Source of the DNA: Posidonia oceanica
Lineage: Eukaryota; Streptophyta; Magnoliopsida; Alismatales; Posidoniaceae
Assembly (NCBI GenBank): GCA_037176725.1
Contig: JAZBRS010000076.1
Coordinates: forward strand, 123,957,001-124,021,000
DNA: 64,000 bases
Direction: 5' to 3'
Shown one piece after another: positions 1-12,600 of the stretch (its first letter is position 1; each line of letters begins with the position of its first letter). Under the pieces are notes generated by a model. The model did no database searches. It was not told the origin of the DNA and saw only the letters and a list, made by a program, of their open reading frames with translations. A program made the translations under genes and the position numbers.

Positions 1-3000
1 CCTCTTCCAGGTCTTGTTAGGGCTTGCACCAGCCATTCCGAGCGGTCCGTTTTTGATAAGGCTTGGTCTTATCATTCCTGACCTCTTCTGGGTCTCGTTG
101 GGGCTTGAAACAATCATTCCTGGCGGTCCGGTCATGATAAGGCTCGTACATATCATTCCTGACCACTTTCGGGTCATGTTAGGGCTTGCACCTATCATTC
201 CTAGCAGTTCGGTCTTGATAAGGCTCGTACTAATCATTCCTGACCTCTTCGAGGTTTTGCTAGGGCTTGCACCTATCATTCCTGGCGGTCCAGTCTTGGA
301 AAGCTTGTACTTATCATTCCTGACCTCTTCAGGGTCATGTTAGGGCTTGCACCTAACATTCCTGGCAGTCCGGTCTTGATAAGGCTTGTACTTATCATTC
401 CAGACCTTTTCGGGTCTTGTTGGGGCTTGCACCAATCATTCTTGGGGGTCTTGCCTGGATAAGGCTTGTACATATCATTCTTGACATCTACCGGGTCGTG
501 TTAGGGCTTGCACCTATCATTCCTAGCGGTTCGGTCATGATAAGGCTGGCACTTTTCATTCCTGACCTCTTCCGGGTCTTGTTAGCGCTTGCACCAATCA
601 TTCCAGGTGGTCCGGTCTTGATAAGGCTCGTACTTATCGTTCCTTACCTCTTCTGGGACTTGTTAGGGCTTGCACCTATCATTCCTGGCGGTCCGGTGTT
701 GATAAGGCTCATACTTATCTTTCCAAACCTCTTCCAGGTCTTGTTAGGGCTTCCACCTATCATTCCTTGGGGTTCGGTCATGATAAGGCTTGTACTTATC
801 ATTCCTGACCTCTTCCGGGTTTTGTTAGGGCTTGCACCTATCATTCCTAGCGGTCTGGTCTCGATTAGGCTTGTACGTATCATTCCTGACCTCTTCCGGG
901 TCTTGTTAGGGCTTGCACCTATCATTCCTAGCGGTCCGGTCTTGATAAGGCCTGTTCATGTCGTTCCTAACCTCCTCCGGGTCGTGTTAGGGCTAACACC
1001 TATCATTCCAAGCGGTCCGGTCTTGATAAGGCGTGTACATATCATTCCTGACCTCTTCCGGGTCTTGTTAGGGCCTGCACCTTTCATTCCAGGCGGTCCA
1101 GTCTTGATAAGGCTCGTACATAACATTTCTTAGCTCTTCCGGTTCTTGTTAGGGCTTGCACCTATCATTCCTGCCGGTCCGGTCTTGATAAGGCTCGCAC
1201 TTATCTTTCCCGACCTCTTCCTGGTCTTGTTAGGGGTTCCACCAATCAATCCTGGGGGTTCGGTCATGATAATGCTTGTACTTATCGTTCCTGACCTCAT
1301 CCGAGTTTTGTTAGGGCTTGCACCTATCTTTCCTGGCGGTCTGGTCATGTCAAGGCTTGTTGGTGTCAGTCCTGACCTTTTTCGGGTCTTGTTTGGTCTT
1401 CCACCTATCATTCCCAGCGGTCCGGTATTGATAAGGCTTGTACATAACATTCCTGGCCTCTTCCTGGTTTTGTTAGGGCTTGCACCTATCATTCCTGGTG
1501 GTCCGGTCTTGATAAGGCTTGTACTTATCATTCCAGACATCTTCCGGGTCTTGTCAATGCATGCACCTATCATTCCTGTCGGTCAGGTATTGATTAGGCT
1601 TGTAATTATCATCTCGGACCTCTTCCTGGTCTTGTTAGGGCTTGCACCTATCATTCCTGGCAGTCCTGTCCAGATAAGGCATGTACGTATCAATCTAGAC
1701 CACTTCCGGGTCTTGTTTGGGCTTGCACCTATCTTTCCTGGCGGTCTGGTGATGATAGGGCATGTACTTATCATTCCAGACCTCTTCCGGGTCTTGTTTG
1801 GGCTTGCACCTTTCATTCCTGTCAGTCCGGAATTGATAAGGCGTGTACTTATCAATCCTGACCTCTTCCGGGTCTTGTTAGGGCAAGCTCCTATCATTCC
1901 AAGCGGTCCGGTCTTGATTAGGCTTGTACATATCATTCATGACCACTTCTAGGTCTTGTTGGGGCTTGCACCTGTCATTCTTGGCGGTCCGGTCTTGGAA
2001 AGGCATGTACTTATCATTCCAGACATCTTCCGGGTCATGTTAGGGCTTGCACCTATCATTCCTGGCGGTCCGGTCTTCGTAAGGCTTGTACTAGTCATTC
2101 CGTACCTCTTTCGCGTCTTCTTAGGGCTTGCACCTATCATTCCAGGCAGTCCGGTCTTGATAAGGCTCGTACCTATCATTCCTGACCTCTTGCAGGTCGT
2201 GTTAGGGCTTGCACCAATCATTCCTGGTAGTCCATTCTAGAGAAGGCTTGTACTTATCATTCCTAACCTCCTACAGCTCTTGTTAGGGCTTGAACCAATC
2301 ATTCCTGGCAGTCAGGTCATGATACGGCTCGTACATATCATTCCTGACCTCTTCCGGGTCATGTTAGGGCTTGCACCTATCATTCCTCGCGGTCCGGTCT
2401 TGATAAGGCTCGTACTTATGATTGCTGACCTCTACCTGGTCTTGCTAGGGCTTCCACCTATCGTTTCTGGGGTTCCGGTCTTGATAAGGCTAGTACTAAT
2501 CATTCCTGACCTCTTCCGGGTTATGTTGGGGCATGCACCATTCATTCCTGGCAGTCCGGTCTTGATAAGCTTGTACTTATCATTCCTGACCTCTACCGGG
2601 TCATGTTAGGGCTTGCACCTATCTTTCCTGGCGGTCTGGTATCGATAAGGCTTGTACTTATCATTCTTGACCTCTTCCTGGTCGTGTTAGGGCTTGCACC
2701 TATCATTCTCGACGGTCCTGTCATGATTAGGCACATACTAATCATTCTTGACCTCTTCCGGGTCTTGTTAGGGCATGCACCTTTCATTCCTGGTGGTCCG
2801 GTCATTATAGGGCTTGTACTTATCATTCTGGTCCTCTTTTGGGTCTTGTTAGGGCTTGCACCTATCATTCGTAGCAGTCCGGTCTTGATCTGGCTTCTAC
2901 TTATCATTCCTGACCTCTTCGGGTCTTGTTAGGGCTTGCACCAATAATTCCTAGCGGTCCGGTCTTGATAGGGCTTGAACTTATCATTCCTGACCACTTC

Positions 3001-3691
3001 CAGGCCTTGTTTGGGCTCACACCTAACATTCCTGGCGGTCTAGTCTTGATCAGGCTTGTACTTATCATTCCTGACCACTTCCGGGTCATTCCTAGCGGTC
3101 TGCTCGTGATAAGACTTGTACTTATCATTCCTGACCTCTTTCGGGGCTCTTTAGGGCTTGCACCTATCATTCCTAGCAGTCCGGTCTTGATGAGGCTTGT
3201 ACTTATCGTTCCTGACCTCCTCCGGGTTTCGTTTGGGCTTGCACCTATCATTCCGGGCGGTACGGTCTTGCTGAGCTTGTACTTATCATTCCTGACCTCT
3301 TCCGGGTCATGTTAGGGCTTGTACCAGTCATTCCAGGCGGTCCGGTCTTGATATGGCTTGTACTTATCATTCCTGACCTCTTCTGGGTCTTGTTAGGGCT
3401 TGCACCTATCATTCCTGGCGGTCTGGTCTTGATATGGCTTGTACATATCATTCCTATCCTCTTACGGGTCGTGTTGGGGCTAGCACCTATCATTCCAAGC
3501 GATCCGGTCTTGATAAGGCGTGTACTAATCATTCCTGACCTCTTTCGGCTCTTGTTAGGGCTTGCATCTTTCATTCCTGGTGGTCTGGTCTTGATAAGGC
3601 TCGTACTTAACATTTCTTAGCTCTTCCTGGTCTTGTTTGGGCTTGCACCTATCAATCCTGGCGGTCTGGTCTTGATTTGGCTCGTACTTAT
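1..3691. repeat. 81-bp satellite array, block 1 (about 45 monomers)
   Basis: Head-to-tail copies of an 81-bp monomer; typical pieces are GGGCTTGCACCTATCATTCC, GGCGGTCCGGTCTTGATAAG and CTGACCTCTTCCGGGTCTTG. Each monomer is an old dimer of a 40-bp and a 41-bp half: both halves carry GGCTTG(C/T)AC(C/T)TATCATTCCTG. One half holds the hairpin GATAAGGCTTGTACTTATC; the other holds a decayed version. Because 81 is 27 codons and the consensus has no stop in several frames, long apparent ORFs occur on both strands; they are by-products. Rare variants recur about 2.49 kb apart (for example at 1121 and 3609), showing higher-order repetition. The array runs off the left edge and is cut at its right end by the solo LTR. 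Confidence 0.97.
3687..3691. repeat. Target-site duplication CTTAT, left copy
   Basis: The five bases before the solo LTR, CTTAT, are repeated directly after it at 9648-9652. They lie in the right arm of the satellite hairpin (monomer positions 49-53). Confidence 0.93.
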
Positions 3692-6570
3692 TGTTGACAC
3701 CCCATCTTGGCAGGGCCGGACCTTTGGAGCCCTCTTGGTGATTGCTGGATCAAACCCCAACCAAACCCTAACCCTAATCCTCCTCTCTACCCTTCAAAAT
3801 CAGCCCATTTTGACCTAAACCTTTACCCTCCTTCCCAACCTCAAAACCTAACCAAAATCCATAGGAAAACCCACCACTATGTACTCAACAAACCTACCCA
3901 AAGACCTAGGAATTTCCAAACCTAACCCATTCCCAAAAACCCTAGAAAACCTAGGCGAAACTACCCTTCTTCTACACCTTGAAACCCCTCCAAAACCTCC
4001 TTAGCATCAGACCAAAACCTCAGACCCAACACTTCAAACCCTAGACTACCCACTCACCAATTTTCACCCCATTCCGAGACCTCTAAGACCCCTATTCACC
4101 CAAATTATCCTTTTCTCTCTCCGGGATTATCATTTTCTCTCTCCTCTCTCTCTCCTGATTATCATCTCTCTTTTCATCCCTTTCTTATCCTTTTTCTGGT
4201 CTGGCTGTGGGCCCCTTCTGTGCTTCTATCCTTCCTCTATCTTATCCGTATTTTTACTTTATTTTTAATATTTTTTCTGAATTTTAAAAAATCGTTTTCC
4301 TCCAACCTATCTCTTTCCCTTTTATTTCCCTCTTTTTCCATTTCTTTACTCCTTCTCTTTTACTTTTCCCTCTCTTGCAAAAATCCACAAAAACCCATAA
4401 AAATCTGTAAAATCTCAAAACACAAAAGAAACAAATCAGAACCCTAAGAAAAACAATCAAAAAATGTTAAACAAGCAATTAACAACTTAAACTTAACTTA
4501 AGCAAGCTAAAAAGAAAACCAAGCATGCAAACTAAAAAATGCAAAACAAATCAAAAGAAAACACTGAAAAATCAAGGAAAAAGCTAAAATAAAATCAAAA
4601 CCCACCAAAGGTAAAAACCCATCAGAAGAATTAAAAAACAAACCCAAAAAGAAGAATTAAAAAATAAAATACTAAAACAAGTAATTAAAGAAGGCAAAAG
4701 ACTTAACCTAGTAAACATAAGAAAAACAAGTTAAAAACTTAATTAAAAAAGAAAAGAAAAACACATCTGAAAGACCTAAAAAACACCCTATCAAACCAGA
4801 AAAATCCAACTAAAAACTTCAAGAAAAATCAACAAAATAAAAATCAAAACATAACTTAAAAGACTTAAGAAGGAAAAACCCTAAGAAGACTACAACTTAA
4901 AAACCTAAAACCAACCCTGATTAATAGGAAAATAAATCCTAAAAAATCCTAATTAATATCCTAAGTGTCCAACAAGGGAAATACAATTTTTGAAACAATT
5001 TAAAAAAGGTTTAACAAACATTTAATCAAGTGAAAACCAATTAAGAACAAAACCAAAGCCCTAAAACCCTAATCAAGCCCAAAACACATTAATCAACTCA
5101 AAATAACCATTAAAAATCTTAATTAAAATCCTAACCTACAGCACCATCCTTCCGGTATTTTTATTTATTTTTAGTTTATTTTTACCTAACTTTATTTCCC
5201 CATTCTACCCTCTCTTTCTTTCTTACTCTTCTTTTCCATTCTTTCTTTTTCCTTATTGGGCTCAAACTGGCCCGTTTCTCTTTTTCTTTTATTTCTTTTT
5301 CTTTCTTCAGCCCCCCACACGGTCCGGCCCATGCTCCTTCTCCCTCCTTCTTCTTCCTCGCACGTCAGCTGGTTTCCTCCCGCGAGCTCGAGCTGCTGCA
5401 GTACTCCCTCCCTCATTTGAATTTCGAAGCTCCATCTTATCGTCTACAGCAGCTCGCCGCTTCACCTCCATCTCAGCGGCTTTTCCGGAGTCGGTCGCCT
5501 CGCCGTCTTCTCTGCTGTAGTGGCCGCCACTGATTTTGAAATCAGTAAGTGCGCCAGCAGCCTCCCTTCTACCGGATATAAGCCTCCTCCGTCTTCCCCT
5601 CATCAGAAGGGAGAAAGAAGAGAGACCGAGCGAGCAACCTTCACCTTCAGAGCGAATTCAGAGCGACCCTAGAATCGAACCCAATTCAGAGAGCCATTTC
5701 CACTCCTTCTCTTCCACCTGAAACAACTCTTTCCCCTTCTTCTCTGCCTCCTCCTTTTCCAGAAGAGAGAGTAGTCAGAGAGAGCGGTTTTGAGCGTCCA
5801 CCTTTGCGTCCCGGAGAGAGCCTCCGATTCTCCAGCAGCTTCCACCTAATTCCTTTCCCCCTCTCTACCGAAATCTTCAGCAAGTCCCCCTCTTTCTTTC
5901 CCAGTAATCCGACGCCTTTCCCAGCCTCCATTCCTCTCCCCTTTGCTTCCCCAATCTCACCCAACACCAGACCTTCATCCTCCACCGTCCCGTTGCCTTT
6001 CCACTGCTTGGAACCGCCCCAAATCACCTGAACACCACCTGAAGCTCTAACTGTAAACCCAACCTAACTCCATTCACAATTCCCTCTACTCCAGCTCACC
6101 GCCTTCTCCCAAACTTCTTCCAGAGACTCACTGGACCTCCACCTTCTCAAAACACCAACCATCAAACCCAGCCACCCACCACAGACCGAGAACTCCACTC
6201 CAAACACCTGCATCAACCACTGACCAAAAATCCGATCAACTCCCAAACTTCCTCCACACCCTCCAAAAACCTAAGCCAGTCATCCAAGTCCACTCCCCGC
6301 ACCTCCAGCAACCTCCCGGAGGGCTTCGCTCTACCAGACGAGCAGCAACAACTTCTCCCCACCTCCGGCAGTATCCTCTGAACCCAAAAGTGCCGAATCC
6401 TCCTTCGAGCTGTAGAGCTCCAGTCCGGACGTCTGGGAAGCTCCGGAGGATCATCCTGAATCGACTCCAGCCCTCGCGAGCAGCCGACAGCACCCGCAGC
6501 TATCAGACGGACTCCACCGGCAACCTCTGGAACCACTGACGTCGGGGGGACGACTCAGGCGCGGAAAAAG

Positions 6571-8147
6571 GTAAACCTTGCTTCCCTTAGCCTCCTCTTC
6601 CTCTTCTCTTGCTTCCCCGGCCTTTAGAATAGGTTTTCCGGTCCTCCTGCTCCGTCCTCGACTCGCCGGTCAGCTTTCCTTCTCCGGCGCCGGCTGCTGT
6701 TCCTCCGGACGCTCCGACCAACAGAATGCCGCTCCGGCAGTCTCCGAAGCTCCGCACGAATGCCAGCATCAAGCTCCGCCCTCCCGCGCCTCCTCAGCCT
6801 CCCCTGTCGGCGGCCACGAGTACTGCCGGCGTTCTGCTACAGTACTCATCGCCGTCGACTAGTTACTGTGCGTTTATTTTGTTCTAGCTAAAGTTTTTAG
6901 GTAAATATTGCATATTTGGTTTAAGTTTCTGTCATTTTACATTCCAGTCCTTATTTCATTTAATCTGCTGTATTTTTGAATCAAAATCATATTAAATTGC
7001 ATGATCTGTTTATGGTTTTCAGTATTTGCAATTTGGTCCATTTACTGTGCTGTGCTGTTATATTATTTTGCATTTTAGCCCCTCTGTTTTCGATTTTTGC
7101 ATGTAAGTCCTGTCTTAAATCAGTTCATTTATTTGCATATATTTTGTCATACTGCATTGCATTTCAGGTCCCTGCATATTTCTATTTTTGCATGTAGGTC
7201 CATGCACTGTAGGAACTTAGCTTTCATTTTTTTTTTTTTGCATACTGCATTGCATTTCTTTTCCTCTGTTTTTGCATATTTGCATTTAGGTCCATTTTAA
7301 ATGGACAGTAACTGTGCTGCATGCATTTTAGCTTATTATATTGCATTTTCAACCCTATTTTTTCCAAAAATTGCATGTCAGTCCATGGTCAGTAATTTCA
7401 GAGCATATTTTACATATAAAATTGCATATTTGACCCCTGCATAATTTGAAAATCACACATAGGTCCTTGCATCTTTTAAAAAATCATGTGAAAAGACCAT
7501 TTTGCCCCTAGGTTGCATTCTAGCCCCTATGTTTACCAAATTGCATGCAGACCCTCCACTAGTACCCCTAGACTCCCTGGAACCTTGTTTTCTGGAAAAT
7601 TTGCATTTTAGACCCCAGTTTTTCAAAAATTGCATTCTGACTTCCTTTTGGTTTCAAAACCTCTTTTAAAGCATACCCTCTTTTCAAAACACCTTTCTGA
7701 GCCTAGTTTTTTGCCAAATAGACCTTTGTCCTCCCCTGTTTTCGTAATCCTTTCCTGTGGACCCCTGTTTTCTGGAAAATTTGCATTTTTACCCCCTTTC
7801 TTTTTCAAAATGCTTTCTGAACTCCTATCTTTTCCAAGATTGTTCCTCTTGTTTTCTTTTGCTTGTGCATGCATTTTGCATCCACCTAGTCTTGCATTTT
7901 AGCATCTTCTTGCACACACTAAGCACTTTTAGCTCCCTTTCACTTGGGAGGACCTCTTTGCACACCCCTAGGACCTCCTGAACACCTAGATCTGTTCTTC
8001 TCCCCTGTTCTGGCCCTTCTGCCTTGAAGCTGCGTTATCTTCCAATCCGGCTGTTGGATCTTCTCAAGTGAGCTGCCCAGGCGACCACAGCGAAGCGCTC
8101 TTCAGCACGGACCAGACAGATTTCAGATCAGGCTCCCGGATTTCCAG
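6571..8147 (+). other. U-rich, intron-like stretch inside LTR A ending near a second donor site
   Basis: A donor-like AAAAAG/GTAAAC at 6570/6571 opens a T-rich stretch dense in degenerate copies of TTGCATTTTAG(C/A)CCC. It ends near an acceptor-like GCTGCCCAG around 8070. A second donor-like TTCCAG/GTATGT lies at 8147/8148. Both donors have counterparts in the other three LTRs. Splicing is inferred, not shown. Confidence 0.4.
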
Positions 8148-8604
8148 GTATGTCCTCCTGAACCACTGCATTGCATTCATTTGCATGCCATTTGCACAGT
8201 TTTCCGTGTTTTCGCTTTCTGTCTCTTTGAGCATGTAGAATAGGGCTTCCCCTTTCTGCTCGCATCTTCCAATCTCCGTTTCGCGTATTCCTGAGTGTTT
8301 TGTGTTGTGTTTTCCCTGGATTTACCACTTAATGTGACTTTCTTCCCCCTTTTCCACGACCCGATCGCATCGCGAGCTTTGGGCAGCATGCGAGACACAC
8401 CGTGGAACGGTTCAGCGGGAAACAGTCGCAAAGAGGTGGTAATCCCTCCGTTTGCCCCCTCTCCCCTCTGTAGGTCTTCACACCTACTCTAAGTGGTCCT
8501 AAATGACGTCTGTTCTTACACACACGTTGTTTCGCCTCTCCTTTGGCCTCTTCTAATCTTTTCCTGCATTCTTGCATTTGCATGACTTTTCTGAGGTTTT
8601 TGCT

Positions 8605-8995
8605 TCGCTGTTTTGGCACCGTTCCGCGTGCCCGCCCTTGTTTTGGCACCGTTTTGCGTGCCCATCTGTTTTCTTGCCTTATTTTGTGCGCTGCCTCGCT
8701 TTCTCGCTCGTTTTGCGTGCCGGTTTTATTCTTTCGCTCCGTTTTGCGTGCCATTCTGTTTTCTTGTCTCGTTTTGCGTGCCTTCCTGCTCTCTTGTCTC
8801 GTTTTGCGTGCTGTCTTGCTTTCTCGCTTGTTTTGCGTGTCAGTTTTATTCTTTCGCTCCGTTTTGCGTGCCTTCCGGCTCTCTTGTCTCGTTTTGCATG
8901 CGATCTTGCTTTCTCGCTTGTTTTGCATGTCGGTTTCGCTCTTTTGCATTGTTTTGCGTGCGTTGCTCATTTCCCGCCCTGTTTTGCGTGTTTTA
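8605..8995 (+). repeat. 30-bp minisatellite within LTR A
   Basis: Tandem 30-bp units built on GTTTTGCGTGCC followed by a pyrimidine-rich spacer such as TTCTTGTCTC. LTR B has fewer units (about 20600-20915), which explains most of the length difference between the two LTRs. Units occur on the opposite strand in LTR C (about 42470-42720) and LTR D (about 50415-50690). Confidence 0.85.
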
Positions 8996-9647
8996 CGCCG
9001 TTTTCCCTTGCATGTTGATTGCATTGCATGGTTTCCCCGTTGTTTTGCTTTCTTGCCTGCATTTGCATACAGGGCTGTGATGCTTACTACCTGGAGTTCT
9101 CACGAGCTAGGTTTTGCCTGGTTCGGAACACAGACAGCGTAGCTGAGCATTTAGAGAGCACGTTTACTTCCTTGCTGTGTTTCTTCCCACTTAGAGCATA
9201 CCTTGAGCATTCATTTAGGCATTTATAGGCACATAGGCATTCAATCCTGCATTTTCCTGCGTATGCGAGCGTAAGCCTAGAAAGACCGATTCTCGGGCGT
9301 GTCGGGGGTGCCTAACACCTTCCCCGCGCGTAACAGGAGTCCTTACCCTGTCTTCTGGCCCGCAATGACCGTACTGCCCTTATCCTAGGCTAGAGTCATC
9401 TCATTTGCATTTGTTTGCATTTGTTTTCCTTTGCATTGCTTTGCTTTGCATTTCTTGCTCGGTCTTGCGCGTTAATTCACGCATTTCCCCGGTTTTCCTT
9501 GTCTCCCGTTAATAGACATGGTGGCGACTCTGATTTGTCTTATCTTTCCTTTTTCTCCTCGATTTCAAGCGTTTTCGAGTTGAGCCTCTTCCTCGGATCC
9601 AATCGCCGCTGGATATAGCGAGCCTGATTCCGATCGGGATCGCTACA

Positions 9648-9652
9648 CTTAT
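9648..9652. repeat. Target-site duplication CTTAT, right copy
   Basis: A direct copy of 3687-3691, immediately after the terminal CTACA of the solo LTR. The satellite resumes in the expected phase. Confidence 0.93.
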
Positions 9653-12600
9653 CCTTTCCGAAATCTTCCTGGTCTTCTTAGGGCATCCACCTATCATTCC
9701 TAGGGGTCCGGTCTTGATAACGCTAGTACTTATCGTTCCTGACCTCATCCGTGTTTTGTTAGGGCTAGCAACTTTCATTCCTGGCGGTCCGGTCTTGTTT
9801 AGGCTTGTAGGTATCATTCCTAACCTCCTCCGGGTTTTGTTAGGGCTTGCACCTATCATTCCTAGCGGTTCGGTATTGATAAGGCTTGTACATATCATTC
9901 CTGACCTCTTCCAGGTCTTGTTAGGGCATGCACCTATCATTCCTGGTAGTCCGGTCATGATAAGGCTTGTACTTATCATTACTGACATCTTCCGGGTCTT
10001 GTCAGTGCTTGCATCTATCATTCTTGTCGGTTTGGTATTGATAAGGCTTGTAATTATCATTCCTGACCTCTTCCTGGTCTTGTTAGGGCTTGCACCTATC
10101 ATTCCTGGAGGTCCTGTCCTGATAAGGCTTGTACGTATCATTCCAGACCACTTCCGGGTCTTGTTAGGGCTTGCACCTATCTTTCCTGGCGGTCAAGTCA
10201 TGACAGGGCTTGTACTTATCATTCCGGACTTCTTTCGGGTCTTGTTAGGGCTTGCACCTATCATTCTTGTCGGTCCGTAATTGATAAGGCGTGTACTTAT
10301 CAATCCTGACCTCTTCCGGGTCTTGTTAGGGCAAGCACCTATCATTCCTAGCGGTCCATTCTTGATTAGGCTTGTACATATCATTCATGACCACTTCTGG
10401 GTTTTTTTCGGGCTTGCACCTATCATTCTTGGCAGTCTGGTCTTGGAAAGGCATGTACGTATCATTCCAGACCTCTTCCGGGTCATGTTACGGCTTGCAC
10501 CTATCATTCCTGGCAGTCCGGTCATCGTAAGGCTAGTACTAATCATTCTGTACCACTTTCAGGTCTTCTTAGGGCTTGCACCTATCATTCCTGGCGGTCC
10601 ATTCTTGATAAGGCTCGTACCTATCATTCCTGACCTCTTCCATGTCTTGTTAGGGCTTGCACCAATCATTCCTGGCGGTCCATTCTTGATAAGGCTTGTA
10701 CTTATCATTCCTAACCTCTTCCGTGTCTTCTTAGGGCTTGAACCAATCATTTCTGGCGGTCTGGTCTTGATACGGCTCGTACATATCATTCCTGACCTCT
10801 TCCGGATCTTGTTAGGGCTTGCACCTATCATTCCTGGTGGTCCGGTCTGGATAAGGCTCATACTTATCATTCCAGACCACTTCCAGGTCTTGTTAGGGCT
10901 TCCACCTATCATTCCTGGGGTCCGGTCTTGATAAGGCTTGTACTTATCATTCCTGACCTCTTCCGGGTTATGTTAGGGCTTGCACCTATCACTCCTGGCG
11001 GTCCGGTCGTGATAAGGCTTGTACTTATCATTCCTTACCTCTTCCGGGTCTTGTTTGGGCATGAACCAATCACTCCTGGAGGTCCGGTCATGATAAGGCT
11101 CGAACAAATCATTTCTGACCTCTTCTGGGTCTTGTTAGAGCTTGCACTTTTCATTCCTGGCGGTCCGGTCTTGATAAGTCTCGTACCAATCGTCCCTAAC
11201 CTCTACCTGGTTTTGTTAGGGCTTGCACCTATCATTCCTGGCGGTTCGATCTTGATAAGGCTTGTACTTATCAATCCTGACCACTTCCAGGTCTTGTTAG
11301 GGCTTGCACCTTTCATTCCTAGTGGTCCGGTCTCGATAAGGGTTGTACTTATCATTCCTGACCTCTTCTGGGTCCTGTTAGGGCCTGCACCTATCATTCG
11401 TGGCGGTCTGGTCTTGATAATGCTCATACTCATCATTCCTGTCCTGTTCCCGGTCTTGTTAGGGCTTGCACCTAACATTCCTCGCGGTCCGTTCGTGATA
11501 AGGCTTGTACTTATCGTTCCTGACCTCATCGGGTCTTGTTAGGGCTTGCACCTATCATTCCTAGCAGTCTGGTCATGATAAGGCTTGTACTCATCCTTCC
11601 TGTCCTCTTTCGGGTCATGTTAGGGCTTGCACCTATCATTCCTGGCGGTCCGGTCTTCATAAGGCTTGTACTTATGATTCCTATCCTCTTCCGGGCCTTG
11701 TTAGGGCTTGCACCTATCATTCCCCGTGGTCTGGTCTTTATAAGGCTTTTACTAATCGTTCCTGACCTCTTCTGGGGCTTGTCTGGGCTTGCACCAATCA
11801 TTCCTGGCTGTCCGGTCTTGATAAGGCAAGTACTTATCAATCCAGACCTCTTCCGGGTCTTGTTAGGGCTTGCACCTATCATTCCTGGCGGTCCGGTCAT
11901 GATAAGGCTTGTACTTAACAATACTGACCCCTTTCGGATCTTGTTAGGGCTCGCACCTATCATTCCTGGCGGTTTGGTCTTGATAAGGCTTGTACTTATA
12001 ATTCCTGACCTCTTCTGGGTCTTGTTTGGGCTTGCACCTATTATTCCTGGCGGTCCGGTCTTCATAAGGCTTGTACTTATGATTCCTGACCTCTTCCGGG
12101 TATAGTTAGAGCCTGCACTCCTCATTCCAGGCGGTCAGGTCTTGATAAGGCTTCTACTAATCATTCCTGACCTCTTCTGGGTCTTGTTGGGGCTTGCACC
12201 TATCATTCCTGGCGGTCCGGTCTTCATATGGCTTGTACTTATCATTCCAGACCTCTTACGGGTCTTGTTAGGGCTTTCTCCAATCATTCCTGGCGGTCCG
12301 ATCTTGTTAAGGCATGTACTAATCTTTCCTGACCACTTTCGGATCTTGTTAGGGCTTGCACCTATCATTCCTGGCGGTCCGGTCTTGATAAAGCTCGTAC
12401 CTATCATTCCTGACCTCTTCCAGGTCATGTTAGGGCTTGCACCAGTCATTCCGAGCGGTCCGTTCTTGATAAGGCTTGGTCTTATCATTCCTGACCTCTT
12501 TCGGGTCTCGTTGGGGCTTGACCCAATCATTCCTAGCGGTCCGGTCATGATAAGGCTAGTACATTTCATTCCTGACCTTTTCCGGGTCATGTTAGGGCTT

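Larger units (their letters stand above)
3692..9647 (+). mobile_element. Element A: solo LTR of a Tat/Ogre-like retrotransposon
   Basis: A 5956-bp LTR with TG...CA ends (TGTTGACACC...GATCGCTACA), flanked on both sides by satellite and by the 5-bp duplication CTTAT. No PBS or internal region follows, so this is a solo LTR, as left by recombination between two LTRs. It is co-linear with the LTR at 15697-21556 and belongs to the same subfamily. Order of parts: CT-rich start, A-rich tract (about 4380-5140), GC-rich stretch (5400-6570), U-rich stretch (6571-7990), a 30-bp minisatellite (about 8605-8995), and a conserved block GTCGGGGGTGCCTAACACCT at 9301-9320 that all four LTRs share. A weak TATA-like GATATAAG is at 5575-5582. 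No credible gene lies inside; its ORFs come from simple sequence. Confidence 0.95.

Noticed and set aside
3758..3780. Telomere-like AACCCTAACCCTAA at the start of LTRs A and B
   Set aside because: Only about two units, present at the same place in each LTR copy. It is part of the element, not a telomeric tract.
5192..6862. Short GC-rich ORFs in LTR A with similar counterparts in LTR B
   Set aside because: They are not conserved in LTRs C and D, frames overlap on both strands, and no domain is recognisable. They may be part of an untranslated first exon.
8605..8995. CRISPR-like pattern of regularly spaced repeats
   Set aside because: Eukaryotic LTR context; the spacers are degenerate versions of each other, so it is a minisatellite.
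8329..9024. 231-codon minus-strand ORF and overlapping plus-strand ORFs in LTR A
   Set aside because: They are produced by the 30-bp minisatellite (a multiple of three) and give only low-complexity Lys/Arg- or Phe/Cys-rich peptides.
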